This document shows, piece after piece, positions 8,404 through 16,341 of a stretch of DNA of 25,259 nt (position 1 is its first letter; each line of letters opens with the position of its first letter). The stretch covers positions 1 through 25,259 of the forward strand of contig PFMK01000081.1 of the NCBI GenBank assembly GCA_002785215.1, read 5' to 3'. The stretch comes from Candidatus Gottesmanbacteria bacterium CG_4_10_14_0_8_um_filter_37_24. Its GTDB lineage: Bacteria; Patescibacteriota; Microgenomatia; 2-02-FULL-39-11. The notes under the pieces were generated by a model, which was given only the letters and a program-made list of their open reading frames with translations, did not search any database and was not told where the DNA came from. The position numbers and the translations under genes are program-made.

Positions 8404-9864
8404 TTGAATAATCTATTGGTAAAAAAAAACTTAAAATCGGAATATCATAAATTAGTTGATCTTAAAAGGCAGGAAGCACTGCACGATCATTGTGGCATTT
8501 TCGGAATATACGCCCCGGGTGAGGATGTCGCTAAGATTACATATTTCGCTTTGCATAGTCTCCAGCATCGTGGCCAGGAAAGTGCAGGTATGGCAGTATC
8601 TGATGGGAGGAAATTAAGAGGAATAAGAAATTTAGGCTTAGTTACTTCGGTCTTTAATGAGAATAACTTAAGTAAACTTAAAGGTTTTATTGCCATCGGA
8701 CACAACCGTTATTCAACCACTGGTAGTAATACTAAGGATAATATCCAACCTGTAATACTGGCTTCGAAGCATAAAGTTTTTTCTTTAGCTCATAATGGGA
8801 ATGTTATTAACGCAAAAATGCTTAACTCCCAATTTAAACACATGAAAAGATCCGCCAGTAGTGACTCTGAGGTTATAACTCAGGCGATATACAGAGCTCC
8901 AGGGTCAAAATGGAGAGAAAAAATTATGAATGCAGCCCCTCATTTTATTGGTGCTTACAGTATTATCGCTTGTTCTAAAAAAAGAATGTATGCTTTTAGA
9001 GATCCTTGGGGAATACGACCGCTTTGTTTAGGAAGATTAAAAGGCTACTATGTGCTTGCCTCTGAGACTTGCGCATTCGATACAATCGGAGCTCTCTTTG
9101 AAAGAGATATCAAACCAGGGGAAATAATCGAGATATATAAAAATAAAATTAATATTTTAGGATATATTGATAACCTCGGGAAAAAACCAAGTTTTTGTTT
9201 ATTTGAATATGTATATTTAGCCCGTCCAGATAGCATATTGAATAATATGCTTGTTCACGAGGCTAGAAAAAAGAGCGGCCAAATATTGGCAAAGGAAGCA
9301 CCTGTTAAGGCCGATTTAGTTGCGGCAATCCCTGATTCTGGTACTTCAGCTGCCATAGGTTATGCCAGTGCTTTAGGAATACCTTTTGGAGAGGTGATGA
9401 TCAAAAACCGCTATATAGGCAGAACATTTATTCAACCAGAACAACACGTTCGGGAACTTGGTGTGAAAATAAAATTCAACCCCATGAAGCAGATTTTAGA
9501 AGGTAAAAAGATAGTTATTGTCGATGACTCAATAGTAAGAGGTACCACGATCAAGAAGATTGTGGAGATATTAAAAAAAAATGGCGCCAAGGAAATCCAC
9601 ATCAGAATTTGTTCACCTCCGGTTAAATTTCCCTGTTATTTCGGGGTTGATACCCCAAATAAAAAAAATCTGATTGCTTCAGAAATGCGCGTAAAGAAAA
9701 TTAAAAAATTTATAAAAGCTGATTCACTTCATTACCTTAGTCTAAGCGGTTTGGTTGAAGCTTCAGGTCAGGGTAAAAATTCCCTTTGTACGGCATGTTT
9801 CAGTGGACGTTACCCTATAAAAATAGATACGCATTTTAATAAACATATTCTTGAGGATAGTTAA
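8404..9864 (+). CDS. purF: Amidophosphoribosyltransferase, Fe-S type, with propeptide
   Basis: First committed step of purine synthesis: PRPP plus glutamine gives phosphoribosylamine. The likely start is TTG at 8404 (a second TTG is at 8416); no ATG occurs before the essential Cys. The nucleophile Cys30 opens CGIFGIYA after a 29-residue stretch ending EALHDH, a cleavable propeptide as in B. subtilis PurF. The Ntn-hydrolase part contains LQHRGQESAGMAV, GHNRYSTTG and AHNGN. The PRTase part has the PRPP loop VIVDDSIVRGTT (371-382). Cys223, Cys411, Cys462 and Cys465 sit in ETCAFD, PCYFGVD and LCTACFSG, matching the four ligands of the oxygen-sensitive [4Fe-4S] cluster in B. subtilis-type enzymes. 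Start is uncertain; function is not. Confidence 0.95.
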   Translation: MNNLLVKKNLKSEYHKLVDLKRQEALHDHCGIFGIYAPGEDVAKITYFALHSLQHRGQESAGMAVSDGRKLRGIRNLGLVTSVFNENNLSKLKGFIAIGHNRYSTTGSNTKDNIQPVILASKHKVFSLAHNGNVINAKMLNSQFKHMKRSASSDSEVITQAIYRAPGSKWREKIMNAAPHFIGAYSIIACSKKRMYAFRDPWGIRPLCLGRLKGYYVLASETCAFDTIGALFERDIKPGEIIEIYKNKINILGYIDNLGKKPSFCLFEYVYLARPDSILNNMLVHEARKKSGQILAKEAPVKADLVAAIPDSGTSAAIGYASALGIPFGEVMIKNRYIGRTFIQPEQHVRELGVKIKFNPMKQILEGKKIVIVDDSIVRGTTIKKIVEILKKNGAKEIHIRICSPPVKFPCYFGVDTPNKKNLIASEMRVKKIKKFIKADSLHYLSLSGLVEASGQGKNSLCTACFSGRYPIKIDTHFNKHILEDS

Positions 9865-9935
9865 GAAACTATGTTGTAAATAGGATCATAATATTTTTGT
9901 CCGGTTTATTCATTTTGTATACGAGGAATAATATT

Positions 9936-11309
9936 ATGAATATAAAAAATATTGCCAATGTAGATAACGAAACAGCCAAATATATAAAACTGGAGACGGA
10001 AAGACAAAAAAACATGCTGGAGATGATTCCTTCAGAGAATTATGCTTCAAAAGCTGTCTTAGAAGCGGTCGGTTCTGTTCTGGCTAACAAATATTCGGAA
10101 GGTTATCCCAGGAAGAGATATTATCAGGGAAATAAATATATAGATGAAATAGAGTTAATAGCTATAGAAAGAGCCAAAAAATTATTTAAAGTACCGTATG
10201 TGAATGTACAGCCTTATTCCGGTTCTCCGGCAAATGCGGAAATATATCTGGCATTGATGAAACCCGGGGATACTCTCATGGGTTTGACCCTGTCTTACGG
10301 AGGGCATTTGACACATGGTTCGCCCGTATCAATGTCCGGAGCAGTTTATAAAGGCGTACTTTATGATTTCGGAGAAAAAGGAAAAATTGACTTTGACGAG
10401 CTGGAGAAATTGGCATTAAAAGTCAAACCTAAAATAATCGTAGCCAGCACGACAGCTTATCCGAGAATAGTTGATTTTGCCAAATTCGCAAAAGTGGCGG
10501 ATAAAGTAGGAGCGTATTTACTAGCTGATATCTCCCATATAGTAGGACTAGTAATTGGTGGTTGCCATCCTGACCCGGTACCTTATGCTCACGTCATTAT
10601 GACGACCACTCACAAAACATTGCGGGGTCCAAGAGGTGCTATGATTATGGTAACACAAAAAGGTCTGAAGAAAGATCCGGATTTAGCTGATAAAATAGAT
10701 AAGTGGGTTTTTCCAGGTCTTCAGGGAGGACCACATGATCATGTAACTGCAGGTATAGCCGTATGCTTGAAGGAAGCAGGAACTGTTGCGTTTAAGAGAT
10801 ACGTTAAACAGGTTGTGGCTAACTGTAAAGTCCTTGCTTCTGAGTTAACTTATTACGGATTTGATTTAGTTTCCGGTGGAACTGATAATCATCTGATCCT
10901 TATTGATACTCACAATAAAGGAATAAACGGACGCCTGATGGCTATAGGACTTGAGGAAGCGGGAATAATCTTAAACAGGAACTGGGTACCTAAAGATGAA
11001 GCACCACCCTTTTTCCCAAATGGGATAAGGCTGGGTACTTCGGCCTTAACTTCAAGAGGAATGAGAGAGAAGGAGATGAAGAAAGTGGCAGCCTGGATAC
11101 ATAAAGCGGTTGAGGCAATGAAAACGTTGGAGTTTGATTATAAAACGTGGGTTGATATAGCTTACGGACAGAAGAAAGATCCGCAAAAACGAAAAAGACT
11201 GGATAGTACATTTTACAATCTGATATCTATATGTCCGGATATCAAGAAAACTGCCCAGGAAATAAAAAATTTCTGTAAGAGATACCCTGTACCGGGAATA
11301 GATTTCTAA
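9936..11309 (+). CDS. glyA: Serine hydroxymethyltransferase
   Basis: PLP enzyme interconverting serine and glycine while loading tetrahydrofolate with a one-carbon unit. The ATG at 9936 is preceded by GAGG (9923-9926) and gives 457 residues; an upstream TTG at 9897 would add 13 residues without family resemblance. Motifs: EMIPSENYASKAVLEA at the N-terminus, YYQGNKYIDEIE, DISHIVGLVIGG, and the PLP-lysine loop TTTHKTLRGPRG with Lys227. The protein is about 40 residues longer than E. coli GlyA, with an extended C-terminus. Its place between purF and purN fits supply of glycine for PurD and of folate one-carbon units that PurN needs as 10-formyl-THF. Confidence 0.95.
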   Translation: MNIKNIANVDNETAKYIKLETERQKNMLEMIPSENYASKAVLEAVGSVLANKYSEGYPRKRYYQGNKYIDEIELIAIERAKKLFKVPYVNVQPYSGSPANAEIYLALMKPGDTLMGLTLSYGGHLTHGSPVSMSGAVYKGVLYDFGEKGKIDFDELEKLALKVKPKIIVASTTAYPRIVDFAKFAKVADKVGAYLLADISHIVGLVIGGCHPDPVPYAHVIMTTTHKTLRGPRGAMIMVTQKGLKKDPDLADKIDKWVFPGLQGGPHDHVTAGIAVCLKEAGTVAFKRYVKQVVANCKVLASELTYYGFDLVSGGTDNHLILIDTHNKGINGRLMAIGLEEAGIILNRNWVPKDEAPPFFPNGIRLGTSALTSRGMREKEMKKVAAWIHKAVEAMKTLEFDYKTWVDIAYGQKKDPQKRKRLDSTFYNLISICPDIKKTAQEIKNFCKRYPVPGIDF

Positions 11310-11343
11310 CATTAATATCTTTTATCTCATCTAAACAATAGCA

Positions 11344-12045
11344 ATGATAAGAACTAAGAAGATTGCTGTTTTATTGTCAAATAAAGGAACAGGTACCAAT
11401 TTAAAAGCAATTATGCAGGCTATTAAGATCGGCAAGATAAAAAAAGGAAAGGTAGTGGTGGTACTTTCAAACAAAAAAGATGCATATGGACTCATTCGCG
11501 CCAGAAAAAACAGAATAAAAACTGAAGTATTGGATTTAGGAGAGTTTATCACGATGGGTAAAACCAGAGAGGAATATGATGATACTTTAGGTAAAATACT
11601 GAAATTTAAATATGAAATTGACTTGGTGGTATTGGCAGGATGGATGCTCATCCTTTCGCAGGAATTTATCAAGTATTTTTCCTGTAAAATCATAAATCTC
11701 CACCCGAGTCTGTTACCTGAAATTGGAGAAGATTATGTATTATACAAAGGAATCAGAATTAAACCAGTAAGAGGTGAACATACCGATAACGCTGTACAAT
11801 ATGCTATTGCCAAACACTATCCGGTGACTGGTTCTACTGTACACTTTGTCACTCCTAAAGTAGATGAGGGGCCGGTGATTATAAGAGGTTTTGTGAGAAT
11901 AAGAAAGGGAGACACGGTTGATTCCTTATATCAAAGAATAAAAGTAATCGAGCATCAGATATTACCTCAAGCCATATCCTGGTTTTGCGAGGACAAATTA
12001 ATAATAAAAGCTGAGAAAGTAAAAATATTAGATAAAAACACATGA
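11344..12045 (+). CDS. purN: GAR transformylase (folate-dependent)
   Basis: Transfers formyl from 10-formyl-THF to GAR, giving FGAR. The 233-residue protein has the N-terminal SNKGTGTNLKAI segment, which binds the GAR phosphate, and the formyltransferase triad Asn118 and His120 in NLHPSLLP plus Asp174 in VDEGPVI. GSTVHFV precedes the Asp motif as usual. It is slightly longer than E. coli PurN (212), with inserted sequence after NLHPSLLP (GEDYVLYKGIRIKPVRGE). No SD is visible before the ATG at 11344. Its stop overlaps the purD start (ATGA at 12042-12045), implying coupled translation. PurT (the formate-dependent alternative) is not present. Confidence 0.94.
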   Translation: MIRTKKIAVLLSNKGTGTNLKAIMQAIKIGKIKKGKVVVVLSNKKDAYGLIRARKNRIKTEVLDLGEFITMGKTREEYDDTLGKILKFKYEIDLVVLAGWMLILSQEFIKYFSCKIINLHPSLLPEIGEDYVLYKGIRIKPVRGEHTDNAVQYAIAKHYPVTGSTVHFVTPKVDEGPVIIRGFVRIRKGDTVDSLYQRIKVIEHQILPQAISWFCEDKLIIKAEKVKILDKNT

Positions 12046-13325
12046 AGGTATTAATTATTGGATCAGGCGGACGGGAACATGCCCTAACCTGGAAAATCTT
12101 ACAGTCAAAAAAAGTCTTAAAAATTTATTGCGCACCGGGAAATCCTGGTACCGCACTTTTGGCTAAGAACATTGATATATCAAGTTGCGATATCAAAAGT
12201 TTACTTAAGTTTGTTCAGAAAGAAAAAATAGATTTAACAATAGTAGGTCCTGAAGCGCCTCTTATTTTAGGAATCGTTGATTTATTCGAGAAAAATAATT
12301 TGGCTATAATCGGTCCCAGTAAAAGAGCGGCGCAAATTGAAGGATCGAAGGTATTTGCTAAGAAAATTATGCTCTGGAATAATATCCCTACGGCAAAATT
12401 TGTTTGTTTTGATGACTATAAATCTGCTAGTAAGTATCTGAAAACCCAAAAATATCCACTGGTTATTAAAGCAGAAGGACAGTGTTTGGGAAAAGGAGTG
12501 TCCGTTTGTCAGGATGATAAGTCTGCTCAAAAGTTTGTGAAAGATATATTTATCAATAAGATATTTAAGGATGAAGGGAAAAGAATAGTCATCGAAGAGT
12601 ATCTGACCGGTCAGGAAATTTCATTCATGGTAGCTACTGACGGAATAAATTTCGCATCACTTATTCCATCACAGGACCATAAAGGAGCCTATGATGGTGA
12701 TAAAGGACCAAATACGGGCGGTATGGGAGCTTACGCCCCAGTGCCTTTTGTTGATAGTGACATGGTAAGGAGGATAGAAGATGAGATTGTCAAACCTACA
12801 TTACGATCCTTGGCAAAACATGGAAACCTCTATAAAGGCATATTATATCCCGGTTTAATCCTGACCAAAGACGGTCCTAAAGTATTGGAATATAACTGCA
12901 GATTTGGCGATCCGGAAACACAAGCCGTCTTGTCTCTTCTTGAAACAGATATTATCGATGTATTTGAAGCGATTAATAATCAACAAGTTAAACGCTTAAA
13001 ATTAAGATGGTTTAAAAGTTCAGCGGTTAATGTAGTTTTAGCAGCCAAAGGATACCCGAAAGAATATGAGAAAGGTAAGGTAATAAAAGGCACTGACAAA
13101 TATAAAGGTAAAAAGGATGTATTTATTTTTCATGCAGGTACAAAAATACAGAATAAGAAACTATTAAGCTGTGGAGGTAGAGTAATTGGAGTAACAGCAA
13201 GAGGAAAAAATCTAAAAGAGGCTATAGATAAAGCATATAAGAACATTGGGAAAAAAGGAATACATTTTCCGGGTATGCATTATAGGAAGGATATAGGGAA
13301 AAAAGGATTAATTCCAAAATTATGA
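12042..13325 (+). CDS. purD: Phosphoribosylamine-glycine ligase (GAR synthetase)
   Basis: ATP-grasp ligase that joins phosphoribosylamine to glycine. The 427-residue protein begins MKVLIIGSGGREHAL, followed by APGNPGTA. The ATP-grasp core includes VGPEAPL, GPSKRAAQIEGSK, KAEGQCLGKGV (where KADGLAAGKGV is usual), EEYLTGQEISFM, DHKGAYDGDKGPNTGGMGAY, and LEYNCRFGDPETQ carrying metal-ligand acids. Length matches the family. It overlaps purN at the start and the unknown M24-fold gene at the end (ATGA at 13322-13325), so three genes are translationally chained. Confidence 0.96.
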   Translation: MKVLIIGSGGREHALTWKILQSKKVLKIYCAPGNPGTALLAKNIDISSCDIKSLLKFVQKEKIDLTIVGPEAPLILGIVDLFEKNNLAIIGPSKRAAQIEGSKVFAKKIMLWNNIPTAKFVCFDDYKSASKYLKTQKYPLVIKAEGQCLGKGVSVCQDDKSAQKFVKDIFINKIFKDEGKRIVIEEYLTGQEISFMVATDGINFASLIPSQDHKGAYDGDKGPNTGGMGAYAPVPFVDSDMVRRIEDEIVKPTLRSLAKHGNLYKGILYPGLILTKDGPKVLEYNCRFGDPETQAVLSLLETDIIDVFEAINNQQVKRLKLRWFKSSAVNVVLAAKGYPKEYEKGKVIKGTDKYKGKKDVFIFHAGTKIQNKKLLSCGGRVIGVTARGKNLKEAIDKAYKNIGKKGIHFPGMHYRKDIGKKGLIPKL

Positions 13326-14212
13326 AATCGAAAAATCATTTCAAGCAAAGACTGGACACATGCAGTAAGGCAAGGGAAATTACCTCGCAGGCATGCTTTG
13401 AAGCTTTAAAATATGTTTATACTGCTTCTGAAAAGATATCGGAGTTGCAGTTTAAAAATTACTGGTTAAAAGAAATTGAGGTGTGGGGTGAGGTTACTAA
13501 AGGACTAGGCTGGTACGATCCACCGCCGGACGGTATTGCAGTATTATTTGGATCAAAAGAAAGACCAGAAAGAATAAATTATCCTACACTTCGTCCTAGA
13601 AAATATTGGCCCAATCCGAAAATATATTTTGATAGCAAAGGCCTTGGTTATGTATTTGCTTCACTCTATAAATTTTTGGAAGGCATACCTATTATTGGCG
13701 ATTTTGGATTCACTTACTATTTAGGGAGAAACGAGAGGATTATTGATCACTTTAAAAAAGGCAGGGAGCTGACTGATAGAATTTGTGATTTAGTTTCCAT
13801 CGGTATGACATACAATAAACTTTATACATCTACTATACAATTACTTAATAAATATGATATGGAAAATAACGTATATAGTACAACAGATAGGAACTGGACA
13901 AACTTAGGACATTCAATACCTTTTATCAACCGTAGCCCAACTGAGAATGAACACGAATCATTTTTATCAGGAAATAAAAACCTGGTTAATAAAACTATTA
14001 GTTTAGCCAGAATTTTTATCAATAAAAGTGAAAACTTCACGATCGAATCAAATTCTGCTTTTACAATCGAACCTCGCCTCACTTCTAACAAAGATAAATT
14101 ATTACCCATGTGCTCATTCCATACGATTGTCCAGTTCGTACAAGGAAAAAAAATAGTGTTAACTAATTTCAGAAAAATATTTAATTTATTGAATATGGAT
14201 TGGTTAAATTAG
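13322..14212 (+). CDS. Divergent M24-like (pita-bread fold) protein with degraded metal site, role unknown
   Basis: A 296-residue protein I cannot assign to a known function. It reads as a diverged member of the M24 creatinase/aminopeptidase fold: a helix-rich start with SELQFKNYW (like the TE-EL segment), GIAVLFG, IIGDFGFTYYLG (123-135), a helix GRELTDRICDL with SIGMTY, LGHSIP (195-200), AFTIEPRL (246-253), and HTIVQFVQGKKIVLT (267-281). Of the five M24 metal ligands, Asp127, His197 and Glu250 appear kept. The second Asp aligns near Glu138, and the last Glu is replaced by Phe266, so ordinary dinuclear peptidase activity is doubtful. Its ATG overlaps the purD stop and purM follows after 12 bases, so it is embedded in the purine operon. 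Insertion of an unrelated gene is the alternative. Confidence 0.6.
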   Translation: MKSKNHFKQRLDTCSKAREITSQACFEALKYVYTASEKISELQFKNYWLKEIEVWGEVTKGLGWYDPPPDGIAVLFGSKERPERINYPTLRPRKYWPNPKIYFDSKGLGYVFASLYKFLEGIPIIGDFGFTYYLGRNERIIDHFKKGRELTDRICDLVSIGMTYNKLYTSTIQLLNKYDMENNVYSTTDRNWTNLGHSIPFINRSPTENEHESFLSGNKNLVNKTISLARIFINKSENFTIESNSAFTIEPRLTSNKDKLLPMCSFHTIVQFVQGKKIVLTNFRKIFNLLNMDWLN

Positions 14213-14224
14213 AAGGAAATAATT

Positions 14225-15328
14225 ATGCTCACTTATTCCAAATCAGGAGTAGATTACAAGCTTCTCGATCCGGCTAAAAGATTAGGACAGATAGCCGGAC
14301 TTAAAACGATCAACAATGTCTGCGATACAGGATTTAGAGAGCTGTCAAAAAGTCGCGGCGAGACGGCATATATTCTCGAGTCAAAAGACTGTTATTACGC
14401 TTTTGTGGAAGAGGGTTTGGGTACGAAAAATCTGGTGGCTGATGAAATGAGTAAAATTACCGGTAAAACATATTATGACGCTATAGCCATGGATACTGTT
14501 GCTGCAATAGTAAACGATTTGACAGCAGTAGGAGCCAGGCCTTTAACAGTGCTTGCATATTGGGGCGTAGGTTATTCTGAATGGTTTTCCGATAAGGACA
14601 GGCTGAAAGACCTCGTAAATGGCTGGAAAAAAGCATGTGATCAAGCTGGGGCTACTTGGGGCGGCGGAGAAACACCTTCAATGAGCGATGTCATAAAAGA
14701 GGGAGTTATTAACCTAGCAGGTGCTTCTTTTGGGATTATCAAACCTAAAAAGAGATTAATAATAGGAGATAAGCTTAAAGCTGGTGACAGAATAATAATT
14801 CTTCAAAGTAACGGTATCCATGCAAATGGTTTATCACTGGCAAGAAAAATTGTTAAATATATCCCGGGTGGTTATAAAGCCCGTCTTGATACAGGTAATA
14901 TGTTCGGAGAGGAACTTCTAAAACCCACAATTATTTATTCGAAATTTGTAGATAAACTACTCAATAACAATGTAGATATTCATTATATGGTAAACATTAC
15001 CGGACACGGTTGGAGAAAATTAATGCGTGCCACACAGCAATTTACTTATATTGTCGATACAGCGCCCAAAATCCCAGAACTTTTTACTTTTATCCAGAAA
15101 TATTCACAGTTAACTCTAAAGGAGATGTATGAAACGTTCAATATGGGTGGTGGTTTCGCTTTGATTTCTCCCCAAAGTGAGATCCGAAATATTATCACAT
15201 CGGCAAACAAATTTAAAATCAAGGCTTATGATGCAGGTTATATCAAAAAGGGAGAGAAAAAAGTAATTATTAATCCCTATAAAATTATCCTGGAAGGAAA
15301 AAGCTTAGAGGTAAAGATGAAAGTATGA
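14225..15328 (+). CDS. purM: AIR synthetase
   Basis: ATP-dependent ring closure of FGAM to AIR. The 367-residue protein begins with SKSGVDYKLLD, has FVEEGLGTKN where substrate-binding DGVGTK usually occurs, then AMDTVAAIVNDLTAVGARPL, WGGGETPSM, LQSNGIHANGLSLAR, NITGHGW (usually HITGGG) and FNMGGGFALI. An SD-like AGAAGGAA lies at 14211-14218, seven bases before ATG 14225, one of the clearer ribosome sites in the operon. The end overlaps purP (ATGA 15325-15328). The pattern is divergent from E. coli PurM but all main blocks are present. PurM and PurL share a fold; length and missing PurL motifs separate them. Confidence 0.93.
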   Translation: MLTYSKSGVDYKLLDPAKRLGQIAGLKTINNVCDTGFRELSKSRGETAYILESKDCYYAFVEEGLGTKNLVADEMSKITGKTYYDAIAMDTVAAIVNDLTAVGARPLTVLAYWGVGYSEWFSDKDRLKDLVNGWKKACDQAGATWGGGETPSMSDVIKEGVINLAGASFGIIKPKKRLIIGDKLKAGDRIIILQSNGIHANGLSLARKIVKYIPGGYKARLDTGNMFGEELLKPTIIYSKFVDKLLNNNVDIHYMVNITGHGWRKLMRATQQFTYIVDTAPKIPELFTFIQKYSQLTLKEMYETFNMGGGFALISPQSEIRNIITSANKFKIKAYDAGYIKKGEKKVIINPYKIILEGKSLEVKMKV

Positions 15329-16335
15329 GATATATCATTGCTACACTAGCTTCGCATTCCTGTCTGCAAATACTGAAAGGGGCTAAAGATGAAGGTTTCA
15401 GAACGATGGCAATAGCCATAGAAAATAAAGTATCGTTTTATAAACGATTCAAATTTATCGATGAGGTAATAGGGATTCCCGATTACAAACAATTTTATTT
15501 ATTGGAGAATCGGTTAAAAAGAAAAAATATCATTATTATTCCTCACGGATCGTTTGTGGCATATTTGGGGAAAGAAGGGGACGAAAAAATCACATTACCT
15601 TATTTTGGGAACAAAAAGATATTAGAGATTGAGGCAGACAGGGATAAACAGCACGATTGGTTTAAAAAAAGCGGATTATTGCTTCCAAGGATGTATAAAA
15701 ACATAGAAGACGTGGATAAGGCTGTCATTGTTAAATATCACGGTGCCCAAGGCGGTTATGGATATTTCCTGTCACCGGATAAGAATACCTTGAAAACTAA
15801 ATTGTCGAAAAACAAAAGCCTTAATTCAAAAATATTTTTGCAGGAATATATTGTCGGAGTCCCTATTTACCTCCAATATTTCTTTTCACCTCTTGATAAT
15901 AAAATCGAACTTATGGGAATTGACAGGAGATATGAAACAAATATTGACGGCCTTGGCAGAATACCGGCAGATATGCAAAGCAAAATGAATATCATTCCGT
16001 CTTTCACTGTTGTCGGTAATTTCCCGATAGTAGTCAGAGAATCACTATTGCCGTCAATCTATGAAATGGGAGAAAAGGTGGTGGAGACAGCAAAAGAAAT
16101 CGCCGGCCCCAAAGGTTTATATGGTCCTTTTTGTCTAGAGACGGTAGTTACCTCAGATCAGCAGTTTTATGTAATCGAAATTTCCTGTAGAATAGTGGCT
16201 GGTACCAACTTATTTATTTCCGGTTCTCAATATACTGATCTGTCTTACGGTGAACCCATAAGTACCGGTAGAAGAATAGCAAGGGAAATAAAAAAAGCCA
16301 TCAAATTAAAGCAACTAGATAAAATTCTAGATTAA
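15325..16335 (+). CDS. purP: FAICAR synthetase PurP (archaeal-type, formate/ATP-dependent)
   Basis: Predicted to formylate AICAR to FAICAR with formate and ATP, replacing the folate-dependent transformylase half of PurH. The 336 residues match the archaeal PurP pattern throughout: ATLASHSCLQILKGAKDEGF at the N-terminus, IPHGSFVAYLG, KYHGAQGGYGYFL, IDRRYETNIDGLGRIPA, GNFPIVVRESLLP, GPFCLE with Glu272 and IEISCRIVAGTN with Glu285, the last two being the expected ATP-grasp metal ligands. The N-terminal part corresponds to the DUF1246 and the C-terminal to the DUF1297 Pfam domains. It overlaps purM by ATGA and is followed six bases later by a diverged paralogue. Family membership is clear; the biochemical role rests on archaeal precedent. 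Confidence 0.92.
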   Translation: MRYIIATLASHSCLQILKGAKDEGFRTMAIAIENKVSFYKRFKFIDEVIGIPDYKQFYLLENRLKRKNIIIIPHGSFVAYLGKEGDEKITLPYFGNKKILEIEADRDKQHDWFKKSGLLLPRMYKNIEDVDKAVIVKYHGAQGGYGYFLSPDKNTLKTKLSKNKSLNSKIFLQEYIVGVPIYLQYFFSPLDNKIELMGIDRRYETNIDGLGRIPADMQSKMNIIPSFTVVGNFPIVVRESLLPSIYEMGEKVVETAKEIAGPKGLYGPFCLETVVTSDQQFYVIEISCRIVAGTNLFISGSQYTDLSYGEPISTGRRIAREIKKAIKLKQLDKILD

Positions 16336-16341
16336 TGAAAT

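Noticed and set aside
11331..11693. 120-codon minus-strand frame opposite purN
   Set aside because: It lies antisense to confirmed purN coding sequence, including the conserved start, and reads as low-complexity hydrophobic shadow.
13322..14212. Calling the M24-like gene an aminopeptidase
   Set aside because: At least one metal ligand appears lost (Phe266) and context is purine synthesis, so an active peptidase label would overstate the evidence.
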